Assembly (NCBI RefSeq): GCF_018143015.1
Contig: NC_054740.1
Coordinates: 41,061,180-41,125,179 of the forward strand
DNA from: Lytechinus variegatus
Lineage: Eukaryota; Echinodermata; Echinoidea; Temnopleuroida; Toxopneustidae
Length of the DNA: 64,000 nt
Direction: 5' to 3'
The position numbers were made by a program, and so were the translations under genes. This document shows positions 1 through 13,900 of this stretch, piece by piece. The notes below the pieces were generated by a model. It did not search any database and was not told the DNA's origin. It worked only from the letters and a program-made list of their open reading frames with translations. Numbering within the stretch: the first letter of the stretch is position 1; each line of letters opens with the position of its first letter.

Positions 1-2030
1 CGGTACAGGTCATTGCCTTTAAGGATACATTTCTGACGAAACAATTCCAAACCCGTATAAGCTCTAAAGGACATATTGCATATTATTCTCGGTACTTTTT
101 TTCTGAAGTAGCAAGACTTTATTGAGTCTTGTTTGAGAGGCATTACCCCATGCCAGAATGCCACAATTAAGATACGGTAGAATTAATGCATAATACAACA
201 TGGATAGCGCCTGTGCTGGAAGAACGTTTTTAAGCTTATTGATGACTCCATGAGTATTTCTTGACACAGTTTTGCAAGTATTGTTGATATGAGCATTTCG
301 CGTAAGCTTGTTATCAATAGTAAGACCTAAAAATTTTGTTGTTTGCACTTCTTTGATTTCAGTATTATCTAAAAGTATTTGTGCGGTAGATGTTTCAATG
401 AATGACTAAAAAGTATATAATTAGTTTTGTGCAGATTCAATGACACTTTGTTAACTTTAATCCAGCTTGTTACTTTATTAAATTGTGTATTCATAAATCA
501 TAGTGCTCACAAGTACATGTGGATCATGATGTGTATAGAAAACATTGGAATCATCAGCAAAGAGAAGAAATGAAAGAACATGAGACGAATTTTTCATATC
601 ATTAACATAAAGTATAAATAACAAAGGGCCAAGAATACTACCTTGTGGAATTCCAAATGAAACTGGCCTTGTTGGAGATTCTGATTCATTTACTGTAACA
701 AACTGGATTCTATCAGCAAGATAACTCCTAAACCGTTGTAAAGCTGTCCCTCTGTCCTGATACCGTAATTTGATAGCTTACATAACAGTATTTCATGATC
801 TGTTGTGTCAAACGCTTTTGAGAAGTCGAGGAATAATCCTACGGTATGATCAGAATTGTCAAAAGAAGTAGATATTTCATTTGTCAATGTCAATATAGCA
901 TGAGTTGTATTATTTTTTTTCTCTAAAACCGAATTGATTATCACGTATAATACTATATTTCTTAGGAAAAACAACTGTCCTTTTATAAATTATCCTTTCA
1001 AGAATTTTTGAGAACGAAGTTAATAAAGATATTGGGCGATAATTACTAGTAATTAATTGGTCTCCCTTCTTGAAAATGGGTTAAACTTTAGCTATTTTCA
1101 TCTTCTTTGGGATGTGGCCAAGCTGCAATGATAAATCAAATATAGGCCTATGGAGCAGAGGATCAGCAAGAGTATTTATAATGTTTTTCACAACTCTATT
1201 TGTAATGCCATCATAACCGGGTGTCTTTTCTGCTTTCAAATTAAATACAATCTCAATTAATTCCTCTGAACTGGAGTAAGAAATATTGAACTATCATTTT
1301 GTTTATCCAAAAAATCCTTAAACGAATTTTCTACAGGCATAATGTTTATCCAGTGTGGAAGCGCCGTGGTGTAGCGGTTCTGACTCTCGCCTTGTAATCA
1401 GAGGGTCGTGTATTCGAATCCCACCATGGCCTAGCGCCCTTTGGCAAGGCGTCATTCCACACTTTGACACTCTCACCCAGGTGCTAATTGGTATAGCGGG
1501 ATAGGAAACAACCGTCATTGTGGTTGGTTTAGCAATTAAGTTTGCGCCTAACAGGCTGCTTGGAATGCTATGAATCCAGTGACCGGGTATAATTGTGAAG
1601 CGCTTTGAACAGTCGTAGATTGATAAAGCGCTATATAAATGCCAATTATTATTATTATTATATATTTCCAGCTAACTTTGGTTCAATTTGAGAGAAATGT
1701 GAATTAAATTCATTTGCTATAGAATGAGTATCTTCAACCATATTTCCATCTACAAATAATCTATTAACAACACTAGATTTGTTAATTTTGTTCAGAGCCC
1801 CATTTATTGTTTTCCATGTATTTTTAAAGTCGTTTTTATATGATTGTAATTTTTCTGAATAAAACCTATTGCTATTCGATGAGTAGGTGTTAAGGTATTT
1901 TTATAAGACGTGTATCTATTCCGTGAAATATCATTTGGATTTGATATATAAGGAACATACAGATTATTTTTTTCCGATTGATAGACCTTAATATCAATTT
2001 TGAAACCCATGGTAGCTTTGGAACACGTTG
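1..2030 (-). mobile_element. Decayed non-LTR retrotransposon (LINE) fragment, interrupted by a SINE
   Basis: Reading the - strand from about 2010 down to 1 gives the parts of a LINE reverse transcriptase in the right order. A pre-RT region (about 2010-1690) comes first, then LFLDFSKAFDTTDHEIL (about 850-780), then GIPQGSILGPLLFILY (about 645-595), then LLFADD (about 560-540), and last a thumb region with LILPYLNCGILAWG (about 190-130). The FADD box and the thumb are typical of the CR1/Jockey group; the exact clade is inferred. Reading frames are broken between blocks, so the copy is dead. The SINE at 1352-1661 splits it, so the LINE is older than the SINE. The 3' end lies beyond the left edge of the window. 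Confidence 0.8.
1352..1661 (+). mobile_element. tRNA-derived SINE with (ATT)n tail
   Basis: A tRNA-like head (about 1360-1435) carries an A-box-like TGGTGTAGCGG and a B-box-like GGTCGTGTATTCGAATCC. Its anticodon-like loop CTTGTAA resembles threonine tRNA. The body runs to a tail ending GCGCTATATAAATGCC followed by ATT repeats at 1640-1661. The same tail ends the LINE at 26310-26560, which suggests that LINE family supplied the machinery. The head is not a working tRNA: it continues into the SINE body without a matched acceptor stem. Confidence 0.8.
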
Positions 2031-2048
2031 ATGGACCATCAAGTTATG

Positions 2049-2099
2049 TAAGGATTAGATGATATCATTCATAATATGAATGATATCATCTAATCCTTA
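2049..2099. repeat. Perfect 24-bp inverted repeat with 3-base spacer
   Basis: The arms 2049-2072 and 2076-2099 are exact reverse complements, starting TAAGGATTAGATGATATC, separated by AAT. No mismatch is visible. It lies at the edge of the decayed LINE. It could be a small foldback insertion or a replication-slippage hairpin. Confidence 0.85.
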
Positions 2100-4690
2100 T
2101 TTGTAGAATTCATGTCTAATTGCATAATCAAGTGAAGACGGAATATATAATGCTAGTCCACCTCCAATTTTATTTTACCCTATTGTTTATAACAATATCA
2201 TAATTCGGGAACAGGACTTTCTGGAAACAGGAATTTCATTTAATTGACGCATTTCCATCAATCTCAATTCTCAGAGCATCTTCAAAACACCATTATTTAG
2301 GCCATTTCATGTTTTACGTAATCTAACAATAAAAAACCCAATATTTCTGCGTCTTTGCCCTTATATAAACCAGGGGCGTCGATCCATTTTTCAGATGGGG
2401 GGGGGGCAAAATCATGAATCAACTTTCCAAAGGCAAAACAAACAAGCAAACTCACACACACACACCCACACACAACCGAATAGTGACACTCCTTTTTTGG
2501 CACCCGGAATATAAATCTTGAGAATTCGCTTAAAAATAATAAGAGCCCTGGTTTTGATGACATCAAAAATGAGTTAAGATGTCTTACATGGAATTGTGAA
2601 ATTGTGAACCACTCGTTCATATTTTCAATTTAACTTTCTCTTTTTTTTTTATTGTACCAGAACGAATAAAAATTGCGAAGGTTGTGCAAATTTAAAAAAA
2701 AGGGCGATACTAAAACTTTAAATGAATAAATTATGGACCTGTCTCGTTGTCTCTTTTTCAAAAATCTTAGAAAAGCTTAAATAAACAAGACCAAAATATT
2801 TTCGAAATTCCATCTTTCCATAAAGATCCTGAAGTTTTGCTATAATGAAGTCTTGAAAAATGTCAATTTGTGTATACATGCAAATTAACAAGTTGTCTTT
2901 GAATCTTCAAAAGAAAAATTATATGCTTTTTAGTGCTTCCAGTGTTATGCTTGTTGGATTTTTCACTTTGCCAATCAACTTTTTGTTAGGGTGGACTCGT
3001 CCTTTAAAACGGATTAGGAATAAAGGTGTCTTTAACACTGCATGGCGCACGCACGTTATGGACCAGAATAAACTAATATTTCTAATAAGTTTGCAATATG
3101 GGAATGGTTGAATAAAAATTGGCAAATGGAATATGGGGCTCGGGTCACAGAAAACTTACTGGAAATAAGCAGGAATAATGTGCTGTGGAAAAAGGCAGAA
3201 TTTTTAAAAGAATTTAAACAGTTATTCATAATACTTTCTGAGCCGGTGATGCTGTAGTATCCTGCACCAAATTTATGGAACTGGAGCCCGGAGGAGCGTT
3301 TCATCAACATTTTTGTCCGACAAGTTGACAGATCACGTTCTTTGATTCAAAGCTCATAGTATTGACTGAGAGGCACTGTCAGTATGGTCAGACGAAACAG
3401 GACTTGTTGGCCGTGGATCCCGGTCCTTAACTATTTTGTTTACCGAGGGCGCAATGCAGAATTATTTTGGACCTGAATTAAGTACTAAAATAAAAAATGT
3501 TCACAGTGCCTTTCATTTTCTTCTTATTTCCTGCAATTCTTGTTTGTAGAACTGAAGGTATCAAGCCCCCACCCCCGGCACTCCCCATCTCATGATTCAC
3601 CCCAGTGTGCAGGTGATAAGACAGTAGATAATTTTATTTATAGTTTTTTAAAAAAGAAAGCTATGTAGAGAACATCATGATAACGGTTATGATCGGAGAC
3701 ATAGTATCCACTCCTTTCCGGTAGTTTAATCTTCTAAATTAATATTAGTTGATCAGAATTATAAAGTCAAGTCGAATGAATTAGGGCCTATATTTTTTCA
3801 ACCAATTTTGAGCAAGCGCCATGAGCGCCCATGCAGCTAAGGCGGATACCGGCACTTTAGAGCAATGTTTTATACATAGCAATGTTATCCCGGCTTTCAC
3901 CCCCGCACTTTACCCATCATCATCATCAATTTGCTGATCAAAGCATGATCAGGAACTGTTTGATGTGTAAAGTAGTTCTCTGAGGAATATCCGTCAGTGG
4001 TGAAATGAGTTTAGAAATTTAAGAGAACTTTTGTTTGTTCGTTTTGTTTGTTTTATTTTATTTCTGCGTTCGCAATACATCATAAAAAATTATCAACATT
4101 GTTTGCAATTTATAAAATAATCCATAATGTTTACAACATAAACATAATACATAATTAAAAATATGGTTTGGGCATATACTTCACATTACATAATTAGAAA
4201 AAAAATGGTTTGGGCATAGGGCCTATACTTCACATTAGGATGATGATAAAAAGCAATATAAACAAATGAACGCAGGAGACCGCCATCGTTAGCGGTTAAG
4301 CTTGTAGTTGATGGCGGCTTCAGTAGCTTTAAACTTGACATGACATTATTTTGCAAAATTTTTTAAAAAGGTGCGTGTGAGCGATCGAGCGAAGCAAGCT
4401 GGCAAAAATTGGTCTTTTTAATTGTGATAGATTTTGACATATGTAGAAAATAATATCGTTCTTTACCCTTTTTCTCGATCCTTTTTTATTTTCGGGGGGG
4501 GGGGGGGTCTAACGTTACATGTACATGTATATGGCACAAGCTCCGCCCCCCCCCCCCTCCTGCTTATGCTTGCGGTACATAAAGATAGCAATAGTTTGGG
4601 GAATGTAAATTTCCCTCAGTTTAAAGCTACTGAAGTCATTCAATTTCATTGGCTGATAATGATATACTTGGATTGCTAGGAAATAGGGAT
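2100..4690. other. No gene seen; scattered repeat fragments
   Basis: This stretch upstream of NDUFC2 has no supported exon. It holds a CA-rich run (2455-2478), several poly-G or poly-C runs, and half of a TTAAAGG-ended element at about 2935-3013. The right half of that element reads AGTGTTATGCTTGTTG and then GGTGGACTCGTCCTTTAA, as in the full copies at 23799-24285 and 38880-39484. Confidence 0.5.
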
Positions 4691-4809
4691 TTAAAGTCAT
4701 GGGAAGCACCTGGGCCCTCCGCTGGGCCCTTGGGGGCCACCTGAGGGGGGGGTGCACTGGGGTACCGAACATCGGCCGATCGGCGCGGCGTGAATTCAGT
4801 AATTTCAAG

Positions 4810-4945
4810 ATGGCTGCACCTGTGGAGAAACGAGAAATTGCTGGACAGGTTAAAATATTCAACAAATACACGCTTATGTGCGCTGGTTATGGATTAGCAT
4901 CATCGTTTGTAAACAATGGATTACTCAGGAGACCGTTCCTCTCAG
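4810..4945 (+). CDS. NDUFC2: NDUFC2 coding exon 1
   Basis: Encodes residues 1-45 plus the first base of codon 46. It starts MAAPVEKREIAG and ends RRPFLS. The donor is G|GTAAAA at 4946. The frame stays open upstream to about 4699, but the ATG at 4810 gives the length expected for the family. Confidence 0.92.
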
Positions 4946-7900
4946 GTAAAATAATTGTAATTACCTGAATTGCCTGATAATCAAAATCGCATGATTTGTA
5001 GGATAAATATATAGCCTAGTCCCACTCATTCAGTATTAAGTACGGTAGGGATACCGGCAAGGCCAGGGAAGTTTTTGAAAGAATGTTCTTACCTACCTAG
5101 GGATACCTAGGGAAGTTTCTGAATAATGTTGTAACCCGCAAGTGAAAACCCGAACTGTACCGTCCCGTATAATCCAATAATTTGCAAGCGGGACCCGCTG
5201 ACCCGTCGGGTTTTAACCCGCAAGTCAATTTATCTTTGAAAAATGAAAAACATTATTTCTGCAATCCCCACACTATACCACTCTAGGCACCGTGCCTATT
5301 AAATTCCTGTGTAGAAAAAGTGAGTGCACGCGAATTAGAAGTTGGGTTTAAATTACTAGATCTAACATGGAACTCCATTAATAAATTTAATATATAATTG
5401 GTCCCTAGATACTACTTTTAGGATATAATGTATAAATAGTACTCGCCTGTTCTTTTCTTGGGGTATTGAAGCCTTTTTGTCCGGAACTTGCTCAACTTCT
5501 GCGGCAAAATCTGTCGCCATAGGGTTGTACACATCCTCGTCTTATACTAATTGTCATGTGACACAGCAATGTCGTTAGGCTTTTTGGCCTGTATTCAAGG
5601 CGTTCTATCCGCTATGATTTTATATTGAAGCAAATTCAGGCATAGGCCCCTGTCAAGTCAAAATCGATACAGGGATCGAGGAGGGGGGGTAGAGTAAAAA
5701 AAATTCCCAGTTACATGCGCAAACCCCTGTGTGGCAGGAGCGTGACGAGTAAAAAAAATAATAGAAAGAAAGAGTTCCAATTAATGTACAGCATATGGCA
5801 TGCGGGATATAAAGTTACTTTATATGTTCCAAGCGAGTGAAGCAAGTGATAAAAACCCTTCGTGCAAATCTAAATTCGAGACAGATATCTTACCTTACAC
5901 TTTTCCTAATTTTGGTTTCTTTAATTCCCTTCATTTCTTTTTTATCTTGGTTGTACATCGGGGGCCATGCACTGGGCCTAACCCTGATCGTGTACCCCCA
6001 GTGCTATATCAGCAGGTAGGTATTGATATCTCTGGATATTTAGCAATTTTAAAACTTATAGATGGCTACCATTTTTTATTAAATCGCGAGGGAAGAGCTA
6101 TAATTATCGAAAAACATTTCGGTATAAGATTTTTATTGTTTTGACCCCCCCCAAATAAAAAGAAGGAAAAACAATTATAAACTAAGTTATAATATACACC
6201 CCATTTACTGATTTCGCTTTTTCTTCTCTCTTTTTCCTCCTTTTTTTGAGGGGGGGGCTTTCGGGGGGAAGAACTCCATCCTAGCTACGCGCCTACCAAA
6301 GAAAGATGCGAGCGAGCAAAACTTTTGTCACTTAATACAAATATCAATTTTGTGATAGATTTTGACAAAACATTCGGGATGATTCTCACATGATTTTTTT
6401 TCCTTTGCTTTTTTATGGCCGGTTATTTCCCAGTCTTCCTTTTTTCTCCCCCTCTCTCTTTCTTTCTTTCTTTCTTTCTTTCTTCCTCCCTCCCTCCCTC
6501 CCTCCCTTTCTTCCTTCCTTCCTTCCTTTCTTCCATTTCTCTTATCCTGATTTTTTTTCCGGTGAAATCCACTGGGGATCAAGGGCCAGCCTGCATGCCC
6601 CTGCGGCGGTTTACGCCTCTGCCGTGGTATGATCTTAATTTTCATTATGATTCAAACTAGAGGTGAATCCATGATTTTCCAAATTAGGGGGGCCGGGGTG
6701 AATTTTCTCAAGTAAAATTTGACAACTCCCAAAAAAGGTTCTCACTAAAAAAAACCGGTCATTTTGTCTCACGTAAAGTTTGGCAAGTAAAAAAAAAATG
6801 GTCACTCAAAATGAAAGTAATTTTGTTCGCGTAATATTCGGCAAGCCCCCCCCCCAAAAAAAAAAATTAAATAAAATAAGAAAAGGGAAAGCCAGTTTGT
6901 GTACGTAATATTTGTTAACCCCCCCCCCCAAAAAAAAAAAGGTTTTAATTATAGAAATGATGGAAGGTAATTTTGTCTCGCGTAAAATTTGACAAATGAA
7001 AAAAAAAAGATTGTCACTAAAAAAAAATGAAGGTAATTTTTTTCCACTTAAAATTTGGCAAACCCCTCCCCTCCGAAAAAAAAAGGAAAATGGCTTTTAA
7101 CAAATAATGATCAAAGGTGAAAATATGACAAAGAAAAAAAAGGTTGTCACTGAATAATTGTAATAATATTAACAAATAGAGGTATATTAACCCAGGGTAT
7201 ACCACTCAGTTCCGAAAACTGTTCTCCCAGCGGGCCCTGCAATTATTTCCCCGGCTTTAGTAGCTGGGCTGAAAATGAAGGCCATTTTCTCCAACGTAAA
7301 ATTTTGCCAGGCCCCCCCCCCCAAAAAAAAACGGAAAATGGTTTTTAACTAATAATGATCAAAGGTCATTTTGTCTCGCGTAAAATTTGACAATTTTTTT
7401 TTAAAGTTGTCTCTAAAAAAAGAAGGTCATTTTTTTCCACCGTTATATTTGGCAAGCCCCCAACCCGATAAAAAAGTTTGTCCCTAAAAGTGATGTATAG
7501 AAAGTCATATTGTTAATTTGTTCCCAGTAAAATTTGACAAACAAAAGAAAAAGGCAAAAAGAGACAAGAATATGAACGAAATATCCCCATTACAAATAAT
7601 GCTGTGATTCTCATAAGGAGGGGGGTGGGGCACATAACTAGTATGAATAACATATTTTAATGCCAAAATATTTACTATAAATCTCAAAAGGGGGAACGAG
7701 CAGAAATACTCACCCCCACCCTTCCCCCCCCCCCCCTGATCCGTCACTGATTCCAAACAATAATGACTTTTATTTACAATACTGATGCTTTGAAATCAAG
7801 ATACTGAAGATTGATACGCTTAACATAAATTATGAACGTCTGACAAAAAGATAATCTACCGATCACATGACCGATCACCTGACCAGTATGCGTATCACTT

Positions 7901-10900
7901 CGGAGTTGATCACTCGTCGCAGCTGTGTGGAACGCTCACCGAAAATCAACAAAAAGGGCCTGAAATGTAAGTTTAATGATAATCTATTCTAATTTGAACT
8001 ATCTTTACAATGTTTCTTATCTCTGGCCACTAAATGAAAGTCATATCACTTAACTCCAATCTGTATTAAGGCGTACATTTACCAAAGTCTTGGGTTGGAA
8101 ATCAGAAAAGCATTGTCTAACCCATATTTTTGGGTAATGTCGCCTATGAGGTCCATACATGTTAATGTTTGGACCTCATTGGTACTAGGAGTGCACTATA
8201 CAGGCTCAAATCAGAAAAATATATGTCTACTACTACCTAGCCTAGAGTGAATTTACTTACAATTTGCAAATTCGCCTTTTATTCCGGAGAGAAAATGTTT
8301 TTTGGGTGACTTTGTACCACGAAATGGGTCCGCTCTGATCTCGAAATTGAAAGCATTACGCAATTAACGCCTCAGATCGGAGCTAGCGAGCCGCAGCTCA
8401 GCGCGCTAGCTAGCCCAGGCTGCCCAGCAAGGATCGGCAGACGGCAATGTTGTTTTTCAGTCCAGGTCGGTCGACAATGCGACTCACAACAATCATAATT
8501 ACTTTTATTCAATTCCATGGGACCTCGTCTATAAAGTAATCAAAATTGCAATAAATACCTGGATAATGATACAGTCAATTTTTTCTTCTCGTTTATCTCT
8601 ATATTATTTCCTTCTGTTTTTGTATTTCATTCGATAATATGGCCGCTAAAACTCGATGTTCAGTTTCCCGTCGCCCGCGTTATGAAATTTGGCCCGCGTT
8701 TGAAAATCAAATTCTGAAAATTAACTATTTGGATATCTAGATTCAAAACTGATTTAAAACATTAATATAAGCTTTTCAGTAAGACAATTACTTGTATATC
8801 TTGTAAATACTTGCAAATCTTTTCTTTCTTTCTTTTTTTGTGAATGCAATGACGCTGCATGCTCAACCATACCTCGAGGGATGTTCGTGCAGGCTCCACT
8901 CAACAACTGTAGAAGTGGTGGAGCCTGCACGAACATCGCTCGAGGTATGGTTGAGCTACCTCAATAAATCCCAAAGTCTAGTAAACTCGCGTTGGTGAGT
9001 TATCATACGGCCTAGTACTCATCCAAAATAACTTATCTTATTTGCTAATTATAACTTAAAAATCATTTGTTTTATTTTTCCAGGGGATGAGTTAAATATC
9101 AGACAAAAAAATCATCAAAGCTCAATCTGTTACAAGGCCGACGGGAGACTCACCCACGTACGCATTGGGGCTTGTGCTAGCTAGTCTGAGCTCTGTCTCT
9201 CTGCCAGAGCTCTGGGGGACAATTCGCTCTGTAAAGGCCTCAATGATGGTGATTTTCTGCTTCAGACAGAGTTTATATTTCGGGTATATTTTTCAAAACT
9301 GCCAATGAAGTTTGATGATTTCTTCATTGTCATGTATATTTAAGTTATCAATGAGTTTATTCTCACCAAATTTAGACTCCCCCATAGAGAAATACAATTT
9401 TCGTGGAGATCTGCGTTTTCAAAGAACTTCAGGAAAAGTAAGGGTATGTGGGCCTTTATTACATGGCCAAGTACTGGAATTAGATGGAGTAAAATTTAGA
9501 TATTAAATTCATTTATATCAAGTTCAACTCACAGTCTCACCCACACAAACACACCCACATCCAAGATTCTAGGCATGAAAAAAAACTTTAAAAATCATAC
9601 AATATTAATTAATTCCTCAAAATACAAAAAACGTAGCATTTGAAAAGAGCCCCTGAAATATTGCAAAAAAAAAATGAAAATGGAGCCCCCCCCAAAAAAA
9701 AATGATTAATTTTTCCCTGGCTTCAAGTTCCACAGAATAAAGTGCGTTAAAAGGTTACAAAAGGTCAAACTTTCATCTTCTGAAAAATAATGAAATCGGT
9801 TCCTCATGAGCTGGAAAAAATGGGACGGGAAACTCAACATCGAGTTTCATTGGCCCATGCGGTTGCTTTTGACTGCGCTGCATGCACGCACTGGCGCTGG
9901 CCTTTGAAAGAGAGCAACTCGATGTATTTATCATGTTGAACTGTCTCAGACTCAGTCCTGTTCACTATTCACAAGACAAAAATATGCTGGCATTTTTAAA
10001 AGGAAATATCCACGTCTCTAAAAGAATCTGCCACGTAAGAAGCACATGATCTTAACTCAATTTTCACTGTGAATGTTTTTATTATGCGTCGTTTATTCTC
10101 CCTTTTTTTCGCATGACGGTCTGCGGGTTTGAGATTGAACTCGGCCCAGCCCGCAACCCGCGATCGGAGGCATACCGGCAGGTTAACCCGTACCGCAACG
10201 GGTGCGGGTTACAACATTATTTCTGAATGTAGGCATGTTATGCCTCTGTATTCAGTTCTAGGTTTTTCCTCCTCAAGATGGCTGGCTCACTTCCGGGAAC
10301 AGGGCTTTCGTAGTCATATTTTATTGGCTCATTTTTCCAGCATCTATCCAGGGCAGCTTCAAAACTGTGCACACTTGGGGCAGTGACAACATCATTACTT
10401 AGGCTGTTCCATGTCTTACGTATTCTAACATAAAAAGAATTCCTATATTTTTGGGTCTTTGTCCTTGGTATGAACAATTTTTTACTGTGACCCCTGGTAT
10501 GTTCACTATATTTTTCTTCTAGATTAAGTTTTTCATTGATCATAACTATTAAAGTGTTTATATGTTTCAATCATATCACCCCTAACTCTTCGATACGCCA
10601 GAGTTGGGATTTTTAACCGTTTAAGTTGTTGTGGATAGGAAAGCTTCCTTAATTCAGGGACTAATTTTGTTGCCCTTCTTTCACTCACACAACATGCGAG
10701 GTTAGTAATACTAACCTCGCACAACGCCAACGCTTGTGGTTTCATAGTGGACTTTGACGTTTTCATTCATCACACGAATGTGAGGGAATGAAAAACGCCA
10801 AACATTTCAGTATTTCTCCACTTTGGAATTTTGTTTTAATGATTTAAGATTGTTTTAAAAATGAATTGGAAATTATTTATAAAAGTGTTTTTATCGCTTA

Positions 10901-13900
10901 CCTCCAAGTCTCAACCAGGATACTCCCTTCGATCCGTCCTTAATACTGCGGTGGAAAGTACGCAAACAACAATCGAAAAGCAATTTTTCGTATCGAACAT
11001 TCTCAATTCAAGTCGTCAGCGCATAATAGGAAATTGTACCAAAAATCAACAGGTTGCATCTCATGTATATACTTATTGGTAAAGTACGCCATCTTTTGAC
11101 AAGATGATGATGAAAGTGGATTGAACGAGCAAGAAAATAATGCTGATCACCTAGAATGCAGCTAGCTTGCAACACCGTAAAGGTACGTAAACAAAGGTAC
11201 GGTAGGCACTTAAGAACCAAGATTGAAAGGACACTCGTAAAATTACGTCACTCTCGCGATGAATATTCATTAGATCGTGGTCGTGCGTGTTCAATACAAA
11301 CTCTCTGCATGCATGCACTCAGTGTGTATTGAACACGCACGACCACGATCTAATGAATATTCATCGGCGAGAGTGTCATAATTTTACGAGTATCCTTTCA
11401 AACTTGGTTCTTAAGTGCCTGCCGGCTTTGAAATAATATCGCGCGCCCTCTTTAGGCAAAAGTTGATATCAACGCTGATCAAGAGGCATCTACGTGAAGA
11501 TCACAAAAAATGCTCTTATTTTATTAAAAAAAACAGCAAAGAGAATTCAACAAACGATTCATATGGTTCGGTAAGTGTCATAGCATAAATATAATGCTTA
11601 GCTACGATGTAAAGTCATAGTTATTTTAGTAAAAAGGGTGTGAAAGATTCGCATGCACCAGGTGCATATGAATCCTTCACACACGAGACGATTTGAAACC
11701 ATGAGTGCCCTTCTTTGTACGTTCTCTAATGCATGTATATGTTTCTTCAGTATAGGGTTCCACACAGCATGGGCATACTCAACTTGTGGTCGGACCAGCG
11801 ACTTATATAACAGTGCAAAGTTATTTTTGTCAAGATAAACAAAAGTTCGTCTGATCAAGCCCATAAGCCTGTTGGCCTTGTTTATTTTTGATTGCATGTG
11901 TTCTTCAAAGCTGAGTTTATCATCAATTACAACACCCAAGTCCCTTGGGAAATATTAGCGGTAAATTTTGTCGCCATAGACAGCTGTTCATCCATCTTTA
12001 TTTATAAATGGAGCGCTCTTTACGATAGTTGTTAATGCTGCGGAGAAATCGTTAGGCATTTTGGCCTGTGCTCAAGGCGTTCTTTCTGTTCTATTTTTTA
12101 TATTGGAGATTGTGCTTTTGTTGTTGCTTGTCAAAAAATTATCGGTCCCAACCCCCTTTAAAGCCTTCTTTTGCTTGTACAAAATTTTTGGTGCTCCCCT
12201 AATTTTGTTGGCTTCGTCCGAAAATAAATTGTGTTCTTTATTGTCTTTTATATACATTTTAGGAAAGAATCCCAAATTTTCAATTAATAAATTGTCTATG
12301 TAGTTATCCTGTTTATAAAAAAAATACTTAGAATCTGCGTTTCTCTTTATATGACTTTAGGCATTGTATATTTATTATAAAGGTTATAGGATAGAACCTG
12401 TCTAAATTGTATGCTCGCATAAGTCGGTAATTTCATATCCATTTTGTAATTGATATAAAAAAAGTCGGAAAACGTAATTTTTTTAGCTAGCGCGTCGATC
12501 TGGTATTATTTTATCTGTGAGATATATTTCAAATGACATTCTATTTTACGCTTCACAGCAATATATTAAACGTTGCAGCACGCGCTGCGCGCCCGCATAA
12601 ATTAATGATACTTATCTTGTTTATTGGATAGTTCTGGTTATCAGGTGAATGATTTAAATTACCGCTACACACTGAAACTGTTTTGCAAGTGAAAGGGGAT
12701 TTTTTTTAATAAGAAAAATTATTAAAAACTCAGAGGTTTTATTTGAACAAAATTAGAGTTAAGAAATTTTCGTATGCTTGATTTCTGTCGTCATAAACGA
12801 GCTGTTGCTCTATATATTCCAATTTTAATGATCTGTAATGACTCACCTTTTTCTTTTTGGAACGGGTATGAAGTTTTATTGATATATTGTAGGTACAATG
12901 AATGTCATTAGCATGTATTTATAGAAAATGACATTTCCTTTATTTTTTTAAACATTAATTGTTTCCGATTTGAAGGAAAACTGCTCGCATATAGGCCTAC
13001 GTCGTCACTCAATTATCACTTTTTTTAATTTTCTTTTGGTGAGGGATGGATTTTCCTTAATGCATACCAATTTCTTATTATTTTTATGCTATTTTCATAA
13101 TAAAGTTTAAATGAATTCAAATTTGCACTACTTATTTTATTCAAAGACAAAATAACAAAACAACATCTAGTCATCATCGTCATCACTAACGTCATTATCA
13201 TCATCATGGCCATTACAACCATCATTATCATTTTTTTACACTGACAGTTTCCATTAGACCTGTTAATTCATACCACTTGGCTCTTATTTAAATTTGCCAC
13301 CTTTATTTTGTCACACATGGAGATATAACTGAGAACAAGGTTATATTATAACCTTGTTCATTGAATGAGTGCCATGTGTGGCAAAATGAGGGTGGCAATG
13401 TTTGGCTTATTTTCTCTTTTTCTTTGGGGCAAATGCTTGATTTTTTTACACTGACAGTTTCCATTACATCTTTTATTCATACAACTTGGCTCTTATTTAA
13501 ATTCGATTCTTTAAATCATTTTTTTCTTAATTAAAAATAGAGATCAAAAAATGAAAATATTCTTGCCATATTACTTTCCACCAATAGAGGGCGTACACAA
13601 ATATATGCCCAAAATTCAAGTTTTTGAGCGCTCTGGTGAATGGAAAAATTATTCCCAATTACTAATGAAAAATAAATTAAAACGTGAGTGACATGGCAAT
13701 CGGAGAGGTTTAAGGGCTCATATCTTCAAACTTAAAGGTTATGAATCAATCATGACTACTATATTATATACAATGTAGGACTGGCATGGGCCACTACGAG
13801 TTTGATTTGAATTCAACAATTCGTTTAGTAGATATGATTAAAAAACGGTGCGTGAGTGACACGACAAATTTTGGACATGGGTTTCTGACCACTAACACAT

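Larger units (their letters stand above)
10682..11705. mobile_element. 1.02 kb insertion with 11-bp target duplication
   Basis: Bounded by the direct repeat TGCCCTTCTTT inside the LINE. It contains a perfect 27-base palindrome at 10695-10721 near one end, an inverted repeat (about 11638-11685, GTGTGAA with TTCACAC) near the other, and a long foldback at 11202-11424. No transposase is visible. An 11-base target duplication would fit a Mutator-like element, but clear matched termini were not found, so the class is open. Confidence 0.6.
10245..11950 (-). mobile_element. LINE C-terminal fragment split by a 1 kb insertion
   Basis: The - strand first reads a reverse transcriptase thumb region, with DDKLSFEEHMQSKINKANR and then VRPQVEYAHAVWNP and ENVQRRA (about 11940-11705). 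It resumes as ERRATKLVPELRKLSYPQQL and then RNSFYVRIRKTWNSLS (about 10680-10300). These are consecutive parts of a CR1/L2-like LINE protein. The insertion (10682-11705) is flanked by an exact 11-base direct repeat, TGCCCTTCTTT, at 10671-10681 and 11706-11716. The LINE frame is otherwise fairly well kept. Confidence 0.85.

Noticed and set aside
1360-1435. Possible threonine tRNA gene
   Set aside because: It is the head of a SINE: it runs into the SINE body and tail and lacks a matched acceptor stem.
6328-6660. Open frames of 80-105 codons on both strands
   Set aside because: Low-complexity products of the CTTT/CCCT microsatellite.
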